Source: Gracilariopsis chorda (taxonomy: Eukaryota; Rhodophyta; Florideophyceae; Gracilariales; Gracilariaceae). Taken from it: DNA of 64,000 nucleotides. The stretch lies in assembly GCA_003194525.1 (NCBI GenBank), contig NBIV01000001.1:496001-560000 (forward strand). Direction: 5' to 3'. The translations under genes and the position numbers were made by a program. The first letter of the stretch is position 1. Each line of letters opens with the position of its first letter. The notes under the pieces were generated by a model. The model saw only the letters and a program-made list of their open reading frames with translations, made no database searches and was not told the DNA's origin. This document shows positions 54,157-64,000 of the stretch, piece after piece.

Positions 54157-54981
54157 TGTAGTGCAACGCCCTCAGGGAGGGATTCTTGGTACTTGATCGT
54201 TTTCCCGATATTATTGGTTGTGTAGTGTGTATATGAACTACGCCCCACAATGGCGGGTATGGACACGTGGGACACGGTTTTGGGTCAATTGGCGGTTGGC
54301 CACAGTAGTGGATGTTGCCACAAAATGTGGAGTATTTTAGTTAATGTTATTTATTATTTTCACACCCATTTCTGGGAAGCTAGTACTTAGTGCGACGGCG
54401 CACTGCCGTCGCACCAGTAAACCTTCCCCAACAAGGGACCCCAACCTGGGGAATTGGCTCTAGTTGTTGCCGCTTGCGCGCGTACTCTACTCCTCCTTGG
54501 AGGGAAACGCCGTAAACCACGGGACATCTAACCCCCTTGCACATCTAAAGGGACCCATCACTGGGAGTATAATTGTTCCAATTGCATTGGTGTTTCGCCC
54601 TGTATAGGGATATTGTTACCGGCATCGCCGTATCCGTTCGTCGCTCTCGCGACTCACTTCGCCCTCTTTTTCTCTTCTTCGCCCTTCCTTTTTCCCCTTT
54701 TTAGGGTAGCACCTCCCGCTATCCGCGGCCCTCGTGTGCGCATCCGCTCACACACCCCCACTTACGTGGAAACATACCTCTACTGAGGATCACACCCCGC
54801 TCACGCGGATACCGATTCTTCGCCTTCACCTCCCTGCGCGAGTCGCGACAGGTGTCCCTGGTCTTACAAACCTGCTTCACCGTGAAACCTCTGGGAGGGC
54901 TCTACCCAACTGGATTCACCTCGTGAGAGGAAGATCCCGAACGTCTTTCGGTGTTTTTCGCCTTTGGGGCATTGCACCACA
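54157..54981 (+). repeat. Gypsy LTR 2, shared by copies A and B
   Basis: 825 bp, serving as 3' LTR of copy A (after its polypurine tract) and 5' LTR of copy B (before a primer site). No flanking host DNA lies between the two copies. Confidence 0.92.
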
Positions 54982-55086
54982 AAGTGGTCTCCTGACCTAG
55001 AATCGGTTTTTGTTTTCCCTCTTACGAGGTTTGTTTTTATTCACCGGAAGTTCCGTGATCGTTTCCCATCGTAACGGTATTTTCTC

Positions 55087-57260
55087 ATGTCGACAAATCC
55101 CGCCGATGCGGAGCCAGTGGTTACGCGTAGTCGCTCCCGCGACAACGCGGACACATCCGAAGTTCGGTTCGTACCCCGTATTCCTTTACGGACAAGTTCC
55201 AGCCGTGCTGGCGCCGCTTCATCGCGGAATGATACCCCCGACCGGGAACCCCGGAACCTCCTTTTGCCCTCGTTATCACCCCCGCAGGGGAATGCAGCAT
55301 CGTCTCCGGCTGTTGCCACATTGCCCCAGGCACCCCGGCCTGCTCCCGCTGTCGCGGCTTCAAGCCCCCGTGGAACGGGCGATAACACCCCCAGGAGACT
55401 TCCCTGGAATCCCAGGTCCACGCTCTGTGGACTGTCCATGACACCCTTGTAGGGGAACTAAAATCCCTCCAAGAGGTGGTCTCGGCAACCCCCGTAAAGG
55501 AGGTCCCCGAGGAACTCCGTATTTTACGGTCTGACGTCAACTCCGTGTTGGAGAGTTTGGGACAACCCGCCACCTTCATCGAAAGGGTTGAAGCCCGATT
55601 TGATCGGATTGGTGCCCGCCTGGAGACGCTGGAGCAGTTCGTCCTCATGGACAAACCATCACCGGATGATCCGGTGAACGAGGCATCGCACAACGACCAG
55701 CTTGCTGGGAAGAAGAAATGCCGTCATCGACGGAAACACCACCGGAAATATTCGGACTCCGATTCTTCTACATCGTCGGACTCATCCCGAAACCATTCGG
55801 TTAGCTCGAGCTCCTCGGAATCTGACTCGGAGGACGAGAAGTGAGGCTACTCCTCCCGCTCGAAGCGGTCATCGGCCACTGAAGGTGTGGTCCGAACCCC
55901 CCAGAAGGGGAGAAGACACCCCGGTCTCCGGGAATTAAAACCGACAAACCCGGATTACCGGAAGCTTTTATCATACCGGTACTACCGGCTCGAAGACTCG
56001 TCACTCGGACGTACGCCCCGTGGTACGGGAAAGGTGCGAGAATGCATTAAGCGAATGCAGCTCTCGCTCCGCAACCAGTATTTCCCTGGAGAGGACCCAG
56101 TCCTAGTACTGGATTTCCTATCCCGCTTTGTAGCGGAGGCCGATATCCTCGGTATGAATGAGGGACAAGCCTATTTGGCTTTACCGTATTTCTTACGGGG
56201 AGTGGCGGAGGATCAATACACATCTGTCAGAGGATCTTCTCGCGCCTCCGAGGGAGGAGTTACTTGCTGGCCGGAGGCTGTGCAGTATCTTCTGCGCTCC
56301 TACGCCACCAACACCGCTATTGAGCAGGCTATCCTCGCTTTGCGAGATACACGCCAGCGTGCTGGAGAGACCGAGACCGATTACTCGGTGCGCCTTAACA
56401 AGGCTTTCCACAGATGTGGTAACGTATACCCCGCTGGGGAGCGCAGTACCATGTTCATCGATGGTCTTGACCCGGCATTCCGGAGTTTAGTTACCCGTTA
56501 TCGGGAGGACAAGCGGAGGATCACCGACCTCGAGCTGGTTCAACACGCCCGAGCGGAAGGGGAGGCACTTCGTGCAAGAACTCCGAACAATCGGTCTAAA
56601 TCCGCCAAGTCGTTGTTGCTAGAAAGCGAAGCTTCCTCACTTCCGCTCACTGCGGATGGGAACCCTGGACAGGGATTTGATACCGTGCATTTAGTGCAGG
56701 AGGATGGTGTGTCGATACCCACCAGTGATTTACCGTCAAAGACGGAGATGACCCGTGATACGGGAACAGAAGATCCCGTTCTATACGGTGGTAACAGTCG
56801 GGTTCAACCCCAACGACTCCCGTTTTCAAACGGTCAATCCCGTTATCAACGGCCTGGATGGACTGACACCCGCCCTGCGGTTCGCTTCTCCGATACTCGG
56901 AATAATAATCCGCGTGTCGCGGTGCTGGCTCTCATTTGCCACCTGTGCTATGCCCATGGCCATACCTGTCCTCAGTGTATTTGTTCACTGAAGGATATGG
57001 CCAAGGTGGTGGCAAATTATGAGGCCCTGACTCCAGAGGAGAAACATTCCGTCCCGACGGCTTCCTACCTCCGTGCTAAAACGGACTTTTCCCACGCCCT
57101 ACCACAGACCCCGCGTGCGAGGCAAGCTTCATACACCCCGATTCGGGAGATCACGCAACCATCCGTTGCAACCCCCGCTTATGCCGATAGAAACCCCCGT
57201 CAACGGGATGAAGCACTCGTTGTCGAGGAAACCAACCCACCGCCGGAGGCGGAAAACTAA
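55087..57260 (+). pseudogene. Gypsy copy B gag and zinc knuckle (fossil)
   Basis: Same content as copy A: Ser/Pro-rich start, Ser/Asp/His region, gag core, then CHLCYAHGHTCPQC. The main open part is 55887-57260. Confidence 0.85.
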
Positions 57261-57277
57261 CTGAGGGAGTCTCCCCT

Positions 57278-57900
57278 TTGGGAGAGGCGTCCTCAAGAAC
57301 GAGGCTGTTGGCGCCCGAGGCGTCCTCGCCTCGCTCCCCGGTGAAAGTCCTCTCGAGGAAAGACACCGCTGACGCGCACTCTGCGCACCTCGGTGTGTTG
57401 CGTCGCCCGTGGATACGGAGTAAAAATCCCCGGATTCCCGGTAGAGTTTTGGTCTTGGCCAAGCGCAATTATAAGTTCTATGCCAACCTTGGCCTTGACC
57501 CCCAGTTTAGGGTGAGGTTTCTCACCGTCCTGGATACAGGTGCAGGCCCAACTTTGTTGTGGATTCATTGTTACCCCCGCTTGTGCGGTCGCGTATCCGC
57601 TCTGACGCGGTCCCCGAAATTTCGGATGCGAACAACAATCCGTTACAAACGGTGGGCACAGTGGACCTCGTCGTGAGACTTGGTACCTCTGTGGTGAAGT
57701 TGGACTTCATCGTTTGCCGTTCATTGGCAGCACCAGTCATAGCACCAGTCATACTGGGATGTGATTACTGCGACAGATTTGTCGACGCAATCAGGCCCCG
57801 CCTCAGGCGTGTAGAACTTGACGACGGATCGTCGGTTCCGATTGTTCGCCCCCCGCTAAAGCGGTCCTCTCGGAAACAAGTTCCGCTCCCTGCTGCGTAG
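57278..57900 (+). pseudogene. Gypsy copy B protease region (fossil)
   Basis: FLTVLDTGAG with the later PVILGCDYCDRF block, as in copy A. Broken. Confidence 0.75.
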
Positions 57901-57981
57901 GAACCACCGCCCGCGTCCCGCGAGTCCACCAAGCTCCGCGTCGCTGCCTCGGTTTCTATACCGGCTGAGTCCCAAGTCTGG

Positions 57982-59169
57982 GTGCAGGTAAATTCCCGTC
58001 AACACGGTCTTCGGGTTATACAACCCCTCGTCTCGTTGTACGAGAAATCCCAGCTGGCGCTGGCTAATGGAATTGCCTCCATTTCCCCGGATGTCCCTTT
58101 CCGGATATTGGTTGCCAACCTTGGCAAACACCCCCAGTATCTGGTCAAACACCAAGTAATTGGGAGTGTAACCCCCCATCCTATGGGAATGCTGCCAACG
58201 AAGATGACAGCCGCCGATGTACTCGGAGTTACCACCTCTTCTGAGGAGTTCGCCCCGCCGTCCGAAGACGTCAAGTCTAAGGAGGGGGAGGAAACCGCTA
58301 CTTCAGCGTCGAATATACCGAGTAACTCGGAATTGCGAACCACACCTGTTCCACAGGACAATGCTCCATCGAGCAATGACCGGATTGATCCGGAAAAAGC
58401 ACTTGAAGCGCTGGACTTCAGCCACGTGCCAGAGTCGCACCGCGACAAACTCCGTACTATGTTACGGGAATTCACCACAATGTGGGATGGATCGCTTGGC
58501 GAGATTGATGCAACGGAACACCGGATCGATTTAATCCCCGGTGCGCGACCGGTTGCACAACCCCCTTACAGGGCAGGTCCGAAAGCTCAGGAAGAGGAGC
58601 AGTCCCAGGTGGACAAGATGCTCCGCGCAGGTGTGATTGAACCCGCTCAATCACCCTGGGCATCCCTAGTTGTACTGGCTTTAAAGGCCGACGGAACCTG
58701 GAGGTTCTGTGTCGACTACCGCCGGCTCAATGCCGTGACTGTTAAGGACACGTACCCCATCCCTCGTATGGAAGAGTGCATTGACTCCCTTGGAGACGCC
58801 ACCATGTTCACGGCCCTTGATCCCAATTGGGGTTATTGGCAAGTACCTGTCAGACAGGAGGATCGCGACAAAACCGCATTCACCTGCCATGCAGGAACGT
58901 ACCGCTTCAAGCGGATGCCATTTGGGTTAACCAACGCCCCCGCCACCTTTCAGCGTGCAGTAGATATTCTACTCAACTGCTTTAAGTGGCGGAGTTGTCT
59001 GGTCTACCTTGATGATATTATCATCTTCTCCAAGTCGTTGGACGACCATCTCACTCACGTCCGAGACGTGCTGACCGTACTCCGCGATGCGGGAATTACC
59101 CTCAAGTTGAGGAAATGCGAGTTTTTCACAGATACTGTGAAGTATCTGGGTCACATTACCCGTCCTTGA
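57982..59169 (+). CDS. Gypsy copy B reverse transcriptase (fossil)
   Basis: 395 codons from the ATG at 57982, appearing identical in protein to copy A (LVYLDDIIIFSKS active site). Confidence 0.9.
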   Translation: MQVNSRQHGLRVIQPLVSLYEKSQLALANGIASISPDVPFRILVANLGKHPQYLVKHQVIGSVTPHPMGMLPTKMTAADVLGVTTSSEEFAPPSEDVKSKEGEETATSASNIPSNSELRTTPVPQDNAPSSNDRIDPEKALEALDFSHVPESHRDKLRTMLREFTTMWDGSLGEIDATEHRIDLIPGARPVAQPPYRAGPKAQEEEQSQVDKMLRAGVIEPAQSPWASLVVLALKADGTWRFCVDYRRLNAVTVKDTYPIPRMEECIDSLGDATMFTALDPNWGYWQVPVRQEDRDKTAFTCHAGTYRFKRMPFGLTNAPATFQRAVDILLNCFKWRSCLVYLDDIIIFSKSLDDHLTHVRDVLTVLRDAGITLKLRKCEFFTDTVKYLGHITRP

Positions 59170-59250
59170 CGGTTAGCGATCGAGAAAGCTCGAGTCAAAT
59201 CCTTCGTTGAGGCGAAAGAACCCCGTACTCAAACGGAACTGCGCTCCTTT

Positions 59251-61475
59251 TTGGGGCTGGTCAACGTCTATCGACGGTTTATTCCGAACTTTTCGGATAC
59301 CGCGGCGCCCCTGAACGCGTTGTTGCGAAAGGGGAACGCCCCAAAACTGGGATTATTTACGCCCGAGCAATCGAAAGCTTTTAACTCCTTGAAGGAGGCT
59401 GTCACATCAGCACCAATCCTACATCTCCCAAAACTTGGGTTGCCATACTCCGTATATACGGACTCGAGCGACTACCAAGTCGTGTGTGCTCTTTTTCAAA
59501 CCACCACCGAGAGGGAACGACATCCAATTGGTTATTGGTCACGTTCGCTCAATGTTCATGAGCGGAACTACTCCGTATCGGAGAAAAAAAGTGCCTCGCC
59601 GTCGTATGGGCGATGACCACTCTGCGCCCCTACCTTATGGGAATTCACTTCACCGTGTATACGGATCATTCCTCATTGAGGTGGTTGATGAATATCTCCG
59701 ACCCATCGGGACGCCTCATGCGCTGGAGACTCCGCCTCGCGGAATATGACTTTCAAGTCATTTATAAAAAGGGCGCGCAGAACACCCAAGCCGACGCTTT
59801 GTCGCGGTTACCCACAAGCGGGGAAGCACTCCCAACGGAGGATGATGAAGTCCCATGTTTCATGGCCATAGACCCGGATGATCCGGAATGTGCCGTCGAG
59901 GCTGGGCCAGAAAACTGGGACGAGGATGCTGATTTTGACGAACTACTCGCATCGCGAGATAAATCTGAGAACCCGTTACCGGGAAACTTTGTACCGGTAT
60001 CACCGGAAGAAATGATCCGAGAACAATTCGGCGACCCATTCTGTACGAGAATTCGTGCCCGTATCAACGGTGGTGAAGATCTCCCTTTCGGGGTAAACGA
60101 CAAAGGCTACCTCGTAAGAAAGGTCGAAGCCCGCCCACAGATTGTGGTACCACATTCCCTGCAATCGCGGGTGTTACATCTATCACACTACGCCCCCATT
60201 GGAGGTCACCCAGGTGGGAGGAAACTCTACCTAACCCTGCGAAGGGATTTCTATTGGCCCGCAATGGCGGTGGATTGCTACGCAACTGTGCGGTTTTGTA
60301 GCGAATGCGCGAAGAATCGCGTCAAACTCCCCAAAAATGCGAAGAAGATGAAACTATTCCCCGCAAGGGCGCCACTCGAGTTTATCGCAATTGATCTTCT
60401 CGGACCACTACTCACCACAAAACGTGGAAACAAGTTTCCACTTGTCATCACCGACCGCTTTTCTAAGCTGGTACGGACTGTCCGTCTTCGGAGGATAACC
60501 GCTCTCACGGTGGCCCAGGCTCTGGTGACGCACTGGATTTTTGTCTACGGTCCCCCTGTGGAGGTGCTCTCCGACAACGGGAAGCAGTTCGTGAGCAAGT
60601 TCTTCCAGGATGTTTGTCGCATCCTGGATGTCAAGAACTTGTTCACGACTACCTACCACACCCAGTGTAATGGGCAAGTTGAACGGTTTAACCGGACGTT
60701 ACTCGTGGCGTTACGTTCCTACGTCGCTGACCACCCAACGAATTGGGATCTCTACGCTGATGCGGTAACCTACGCGTACAATACGCAGGTACACCGGACT
60801 ACCGGAGTTTCGCCATTCGAGTTGGTTCTATCTAGAACACCCCCGCCTGTGGCGCTGGAACCCCAAGCTACTTTGGACAATTTCCCATCTGTGGGTATCT
60901 ACCGGCAGCAATGGAAGCAATGGCTTTCCAAGCTGGTCCCCGATGCGCGGAAGTCTATGGCACGGGCCCAAGCCGCTTATAAGCGGGATTTTGATGATCG
61001 CTTGCGAGGAAAACCATCCCCGATTCGGGCGAATAACCACATCTTCATCAGGAAGGAGTACTACAACCCGGAACGGGAGAAGCGCCATAAACTCTCGCCT
61101 GTGGCGGATGGACCATTCAAGGTCATCTCTGTGAACACCGACACTGTCGTGGTAGAGATGGGCGACACGCACGAACGGATTTCCCGTGATCGTGTTGTCC
61201 TTGCCCCTCCTCCCTCGTCAGAGGTAGTCCTGGATCCAGGCAACCCCGTTTCTACGGACTCTGCAACACTGGAATCATCCGGGAGTACTAGGCCTACGGT
61301 ACTACCACACCCCAGCCGGGGACTCTCAGACCTACCGACGCTGTCGGACTCACCGGCTCAGCCGGGTAATTCGGGCCCCTCAGCGCCCGCCCCTACCACG
61401 TCCGCCGGACTGGCGCGCATCTATACCCGCCAGGCGGGGAATGTTATCCCTTATCCCGCCGCTCTGTCTAAGTAG
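59251..61475 (+). pseudogene. Gypsy copy B RNase H and integrase (fossil)
   Basis: RNase H block HFTVYTDHSSLRWLMN with GAQNTQADALSRL, then integrase as in copy A: CSECAKNR, FIAIDLLGPLL, VLSDNGKQF, NGQVERFNRTL and the C-terminal NHIFIRKEYYNPER. Confidence 0.88.
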
Positions 61476-62561
61476 GGGGAGGAGAACACTCGTTTTCGAG
61501 GAACGATATCACCGTCGCAACGGGAAACACACCGTAACATACGGAACACTGACCGTGGAGCACGGAGTATGTCACGCGACACTAATCCCCCGTTCCCGGG
61601 CAGTGCTGTGCAACAGGAACCAGACGCGCAGGCCCCGCAAAAGCGGCAAATACACCGTTTGTCACGGGAAAACGAGAAGCCTCCCTCCAATACCGCAGCA
61701 GCGGAAAGGCAATCGCCCGATCCATCCCCGGAGGCATCGCCACAAACGCGGAAAATATACCGTGCTACACGGGAAGTTGAGGCGCAACTACCGCACACGC
61801 CTGTCAGGGAAGGATCCCCGATAAGGAAGTATGGTGACGATTGCCCCCAATCGCCTGAGCAGGGCGATGCCTCGAAGCCGCCGTTGGCGGAAGTCCCCGC
61901 GGAAGCGGTTCAATCAGGTCGATCAGACCCGCACCCTGCGGAGAAGAGGCGCCCAGATACACCAGCGCCGCTGGGAAATCCCCACACCCCTCCTGGGGAA
62001 AAAGGCAGCCAAGCCGCAGCCGAAGGTTCAAGCCCTGGCCCGCAAGCGCCCGAAACGCCTCCCGTCGTCGACGGAATTGAAGCCCCCGTTCCGGGGAATA
62101 ATTTGCGCCACCTCCCGCAACGCTGCGGGGAAGAACCGAGGAACTCGGAAAAAGCGCACGCCATCGCACGCTCGAAACCGGTCATACCGGACGCTGCTCC
62201 TCCCCGTGGAGACGGTGCACCGCATTTAGCGGCCAAGCCCCTGAAAAGGGTGTCATCGGCACCTGCCCGGCACCCCCCAAAGGGGAATTTTGACCAAAAT
62301 ACCGGTGTACCGGAGTTAGCCCCAAGCAACCCGTCAGTAGCCGGGGACACCACGGCATCGCCGGAACGGGTGCAGAGCGCTCGTGCGCCTGGCAGGGAGG
62401 CGGTTTGCCACCCAATCATCGTGTCGCACGGGACCCCCCAGGGGATTGTGGAAATGCCGATCCCGCAGAAGCGGTCATCTTCCCGCAAACTCGCGGTTCG
62501 TGAGCTCAACCGCGAAGGCGGAACCCAATTCCCCCTCCGACTGGCGGTTCGCCCGCAATAA
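61476..62561 (+). other. Long low-complexity linker in Gypsy copy B
   Basis: Mostly one frame (61569-62561, 330 codons) rich in Pro, Arg, Glu, Ala and Ser, with motifs such as QTRKIYRATREVEAQ and RQIHRLSREN repeated loosely every 40-60 residues. No known domain. It separates integrase from chromodomain. The opposite strand is also open over much of it because GC-rich hairpin arms contain few stops. Confidence 0.6.
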
Positions 62562-62588
62562 CGCGATAGCGGAAATGAACCTGCCCCA

Positions 62589-62996
62589 ATGGGGAATGAC
62601 TTGCCGGTGAAAACCGTGGCACCATACACCCTCTTGAGGGATATCTTCCCGCATGAGCAGCGGCCGCTATCACAGCGCACGGCAACGCCGGAGTTATCGC
62701 CGAACACCCTGCTAAGGGACATTATACCGCACAGCGGGCAGCCCCCGCAAGGAAGTACAACCACCACCCGGCACGGCCGGCAGGTCTACGAACGAGAGTT
62801 CGTAGTAGACCGACTTGTCGGACACACCTGGGACCAGGATGGTATTCTACAATACCGCGTCAGCTGGTACGGGTACGACCCCAGTGGGGATACGTGGGAG
62901 CCAATTGAACACCTCCCACGGTCGCAGGTCCTGCGATACCACCGTCAAACGGGAACTGCAGCCCCAGCCACGCTGGTTAATGCCCAAGTTGGGTAA
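62589..62996 (+). CDS. Gypsy copy B chromodomain (fossil)
   Basis: A 135-codon frame. Residues 67-118 form a chromodomain: YEREFVVDRLVGHT, then LQYRVSWYGYDPSGDTWEP and IEHLP. The methyl-lysine cage of HP1 (Y, W, Y) corresponds to F71, W93 and Y96. Upstream residues contain two similar runs, APYTLLRDIFPH and SPNTLLRDIIPH. Confidence 0.85.
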   Translation: MGNDLPVKTVAPYTLLRDIFPHEQRPLSQRTATPELSPNTLLRDIIPHSGQPPQGSTTTTRHGRQVYEREFVVDRLVGHTWDQDGILQYRVSWYGYDPSGDTWEPIEHLPRSQVLRYHRQTGTAAPATLVNAQVG

Positions 62997-63252
62997 CGTT
63001 GCCGCGCGAGCGGAGAGCGATAGGAAAGGATAACAAGGCAAGGTCCGTCGAAGACGGGGAACTCAAACGAGAATCACCGTTATAAACGGGAAAGTTTATT
63101 TAAGGGAGCAGCTAGCCCCCCACAACACTATACTACAATAGCCGGCTATGCTAGGAAAGAAGAACCGGAGACGGTGTACGCGCTTTTATCACCCATTTTC
63201 GTCTGGGAACCCTCCGCGTCCGCGGTCGTTTTCCCGTCTTAGGGGGGGGATA

Positions 63253-64000
63253 TGTAGTGCAACGCCCTCAGGGAGGGATTCTTGGTACTTGATCGTTTTC
63301 CCGATATTACTGGTTGTGTAGTGTGTATATGAACTACGCCCCACAATGGCGGGTATGGACACGTGGGACACGGTTTTGGGTCAATTGGCGGTTGGCCACA
63401 GTAGTGGATGTTGCCACAAAATGTGGAGTATTTTAGTTAATGTTATTTATTATTTTCACACCCATTTCTGGGAAGCTAGTACTTAGTGCGACGGCGCACT
63501 GCCGTCGCACCAGTAACCCTTCCCCAACAAGGGACCCCAACCTGGGGAATTGGCTCTAGTTGTTGCCGCTTGCGCGCGTACTCTACTCCTCCTTGGAGGG
63601 AAACGCCGTAAACCACGGGACATCTAACCCCCTTGCACATCTAAAGGGACCCATCACTGGGAGTATAATTGTTCCAATTGCTTTGGTGTTTCGCCCTGTA
63701 TAGGGATATTGTTACCGGCATCGCCGTATCCGTTCGTCGCTCTCGCGACTCACTTCGCCCTCTTTTTCTCCTCTTCGCCCTTCCTTTTTCCCCTTTTTAG
63801 GGTAGCACCTCCCGCTATCCGCGGCCCTCGTGTGCGCATCCGCTCACACACCCCCACTTACGTGGAAACATACCTCTACTGAGGATCACACACCCCGCTC
63901 ACGCGGATACCGATTCTTCGCCTTCACCTCCCTGCGCGAGTCGCGACAGGCGTCCCTGGTCTTACAAACCGGCTTCGCCGTGACACCTCTGGGAAGGCTC
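63253..64000 (+). repeat. Gypsy LTR 3 (incomplete at window end)
   Basis: 748 bp visible of an expected ~827. Differs from LTR 2 at about nine bases plus one 2-bp gap, with about half of these in the last 60 bp of the window. Preceded by a polypurine tract. Confidence 0.9.

Larger units (their letters stand above)
45061..54981 (+). mobile_element. Chromodomain Gypsy element, copy A (shares its 3' LTR with copy B)
   Basis: Full layout: LTR, primer site, gag, protease, reverse transcriptase, RNase H, integrase, long low-complexity region, chromodomain, polypurine tract, LTR. The internal part is 8.27 kb. Near whole but broken: the coding region is divided into about seven blocks, some of which may be natural read-through points. 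Low LTR divergence (about 0.5%) means it is young. Confidence 0.9.
54157..64000 (+). mobile_element. Chromodomain Gypsy element, copy B (3' LTR runs off window)
   Basis: Repeats copy A at an offset of 9094-9096 bp with well over 98% identity by eye and the same domain order. The internal region is complete; the last LTR is cut by the window end. Broken into about eight blocks, with several breaks shared with copy A and a few private ones. Confidence 0.9.

Noticed and set aside
45061-64000. CRISPR-like or regularly spaced repeat array
   Set aside because: The small inverted repeats vary in sequence and spacing and lie within retroelement genes of a eukaryote.

Overview
The window looks like nuclear DNA of a eukaryotic alga, most likely a florideophyte red alga such as Chondrus crispus. 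This is inferred from four intron-free, tightly packed genes, two of which may carry an organelle-targeting leader, lying beside about 53 kb of nested Copia, Gypsy and tyrosine-recombinase retroelements. That gene-island and repeat-sea layout is known for Chondrus. No species-level proof is possible from the sequence alone.

Gene island (1-8712). A large disordered, coiled-coil, nuclear-type protein runs off the left edge on the minus strand. A DUF1015/COG4198 protein (4752-5990, +) and a candidate plastid membrane protein (6025-6945, -) meet tail to tail with 34 bp between stops. A protein phosphatase 6 catalytic subunit (7798-8712, +) shares an 852-bp head-to-head promoter region with the membrane-protein gene. 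Every frame is uninterrupted.

Repeat sea (about 10.7-64 kb). In order: a small unknown gene relic (10.74-11.27 kb); an old Copia element on the minus strand with 137-bp LTRs and a 63-bp tandem array in its leader (11442-17586); a piggyBac-like MITE (17837-18144); a small Cys-rich relic (19123-19653); an old Gypsy element on the minus strand (internal part about 20336-26832); two Copia remnants on the plus strand (27.96-28.65 kb and 29.0-32.5 kb); a pogo/CENP-B-like DDE transposase relic on the minus strand (about 35.06-36.69 kb); a tyrosine-recombinase (Ngaro/DIRS-type) retroelement with 202-bp direct repeats (36688-40936) that seems to cut off the transposase; and a Copia element on the plus strand (from about 41.6 kb) cut at 45060 by Gypsy DNA.

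The right third (45061-64000) is the most striking part. Two nearly identical chromodomain Gypsy elements stand head to tail and share the middle LTR (LTR-internal-LTR-internal-LTR). By-eye divergence between LTRs is about 0.5-1.2%, so they are young. Their sequence, coding and LTR alike, is packed with tiny perfect hairpins (4-7 nt GC-rich arms, 1-5 nt loops), eight of them in one 171-bp stretch. I know of no named feature class that explains this. An older cousin on the minus strand at 20-27 kb uses almost the same tRNA primer site and polypurine tract.

The four host genes have no evident common pathway; they look like ordinary housekeeping neighbours. All retroelements are treated as fossils.
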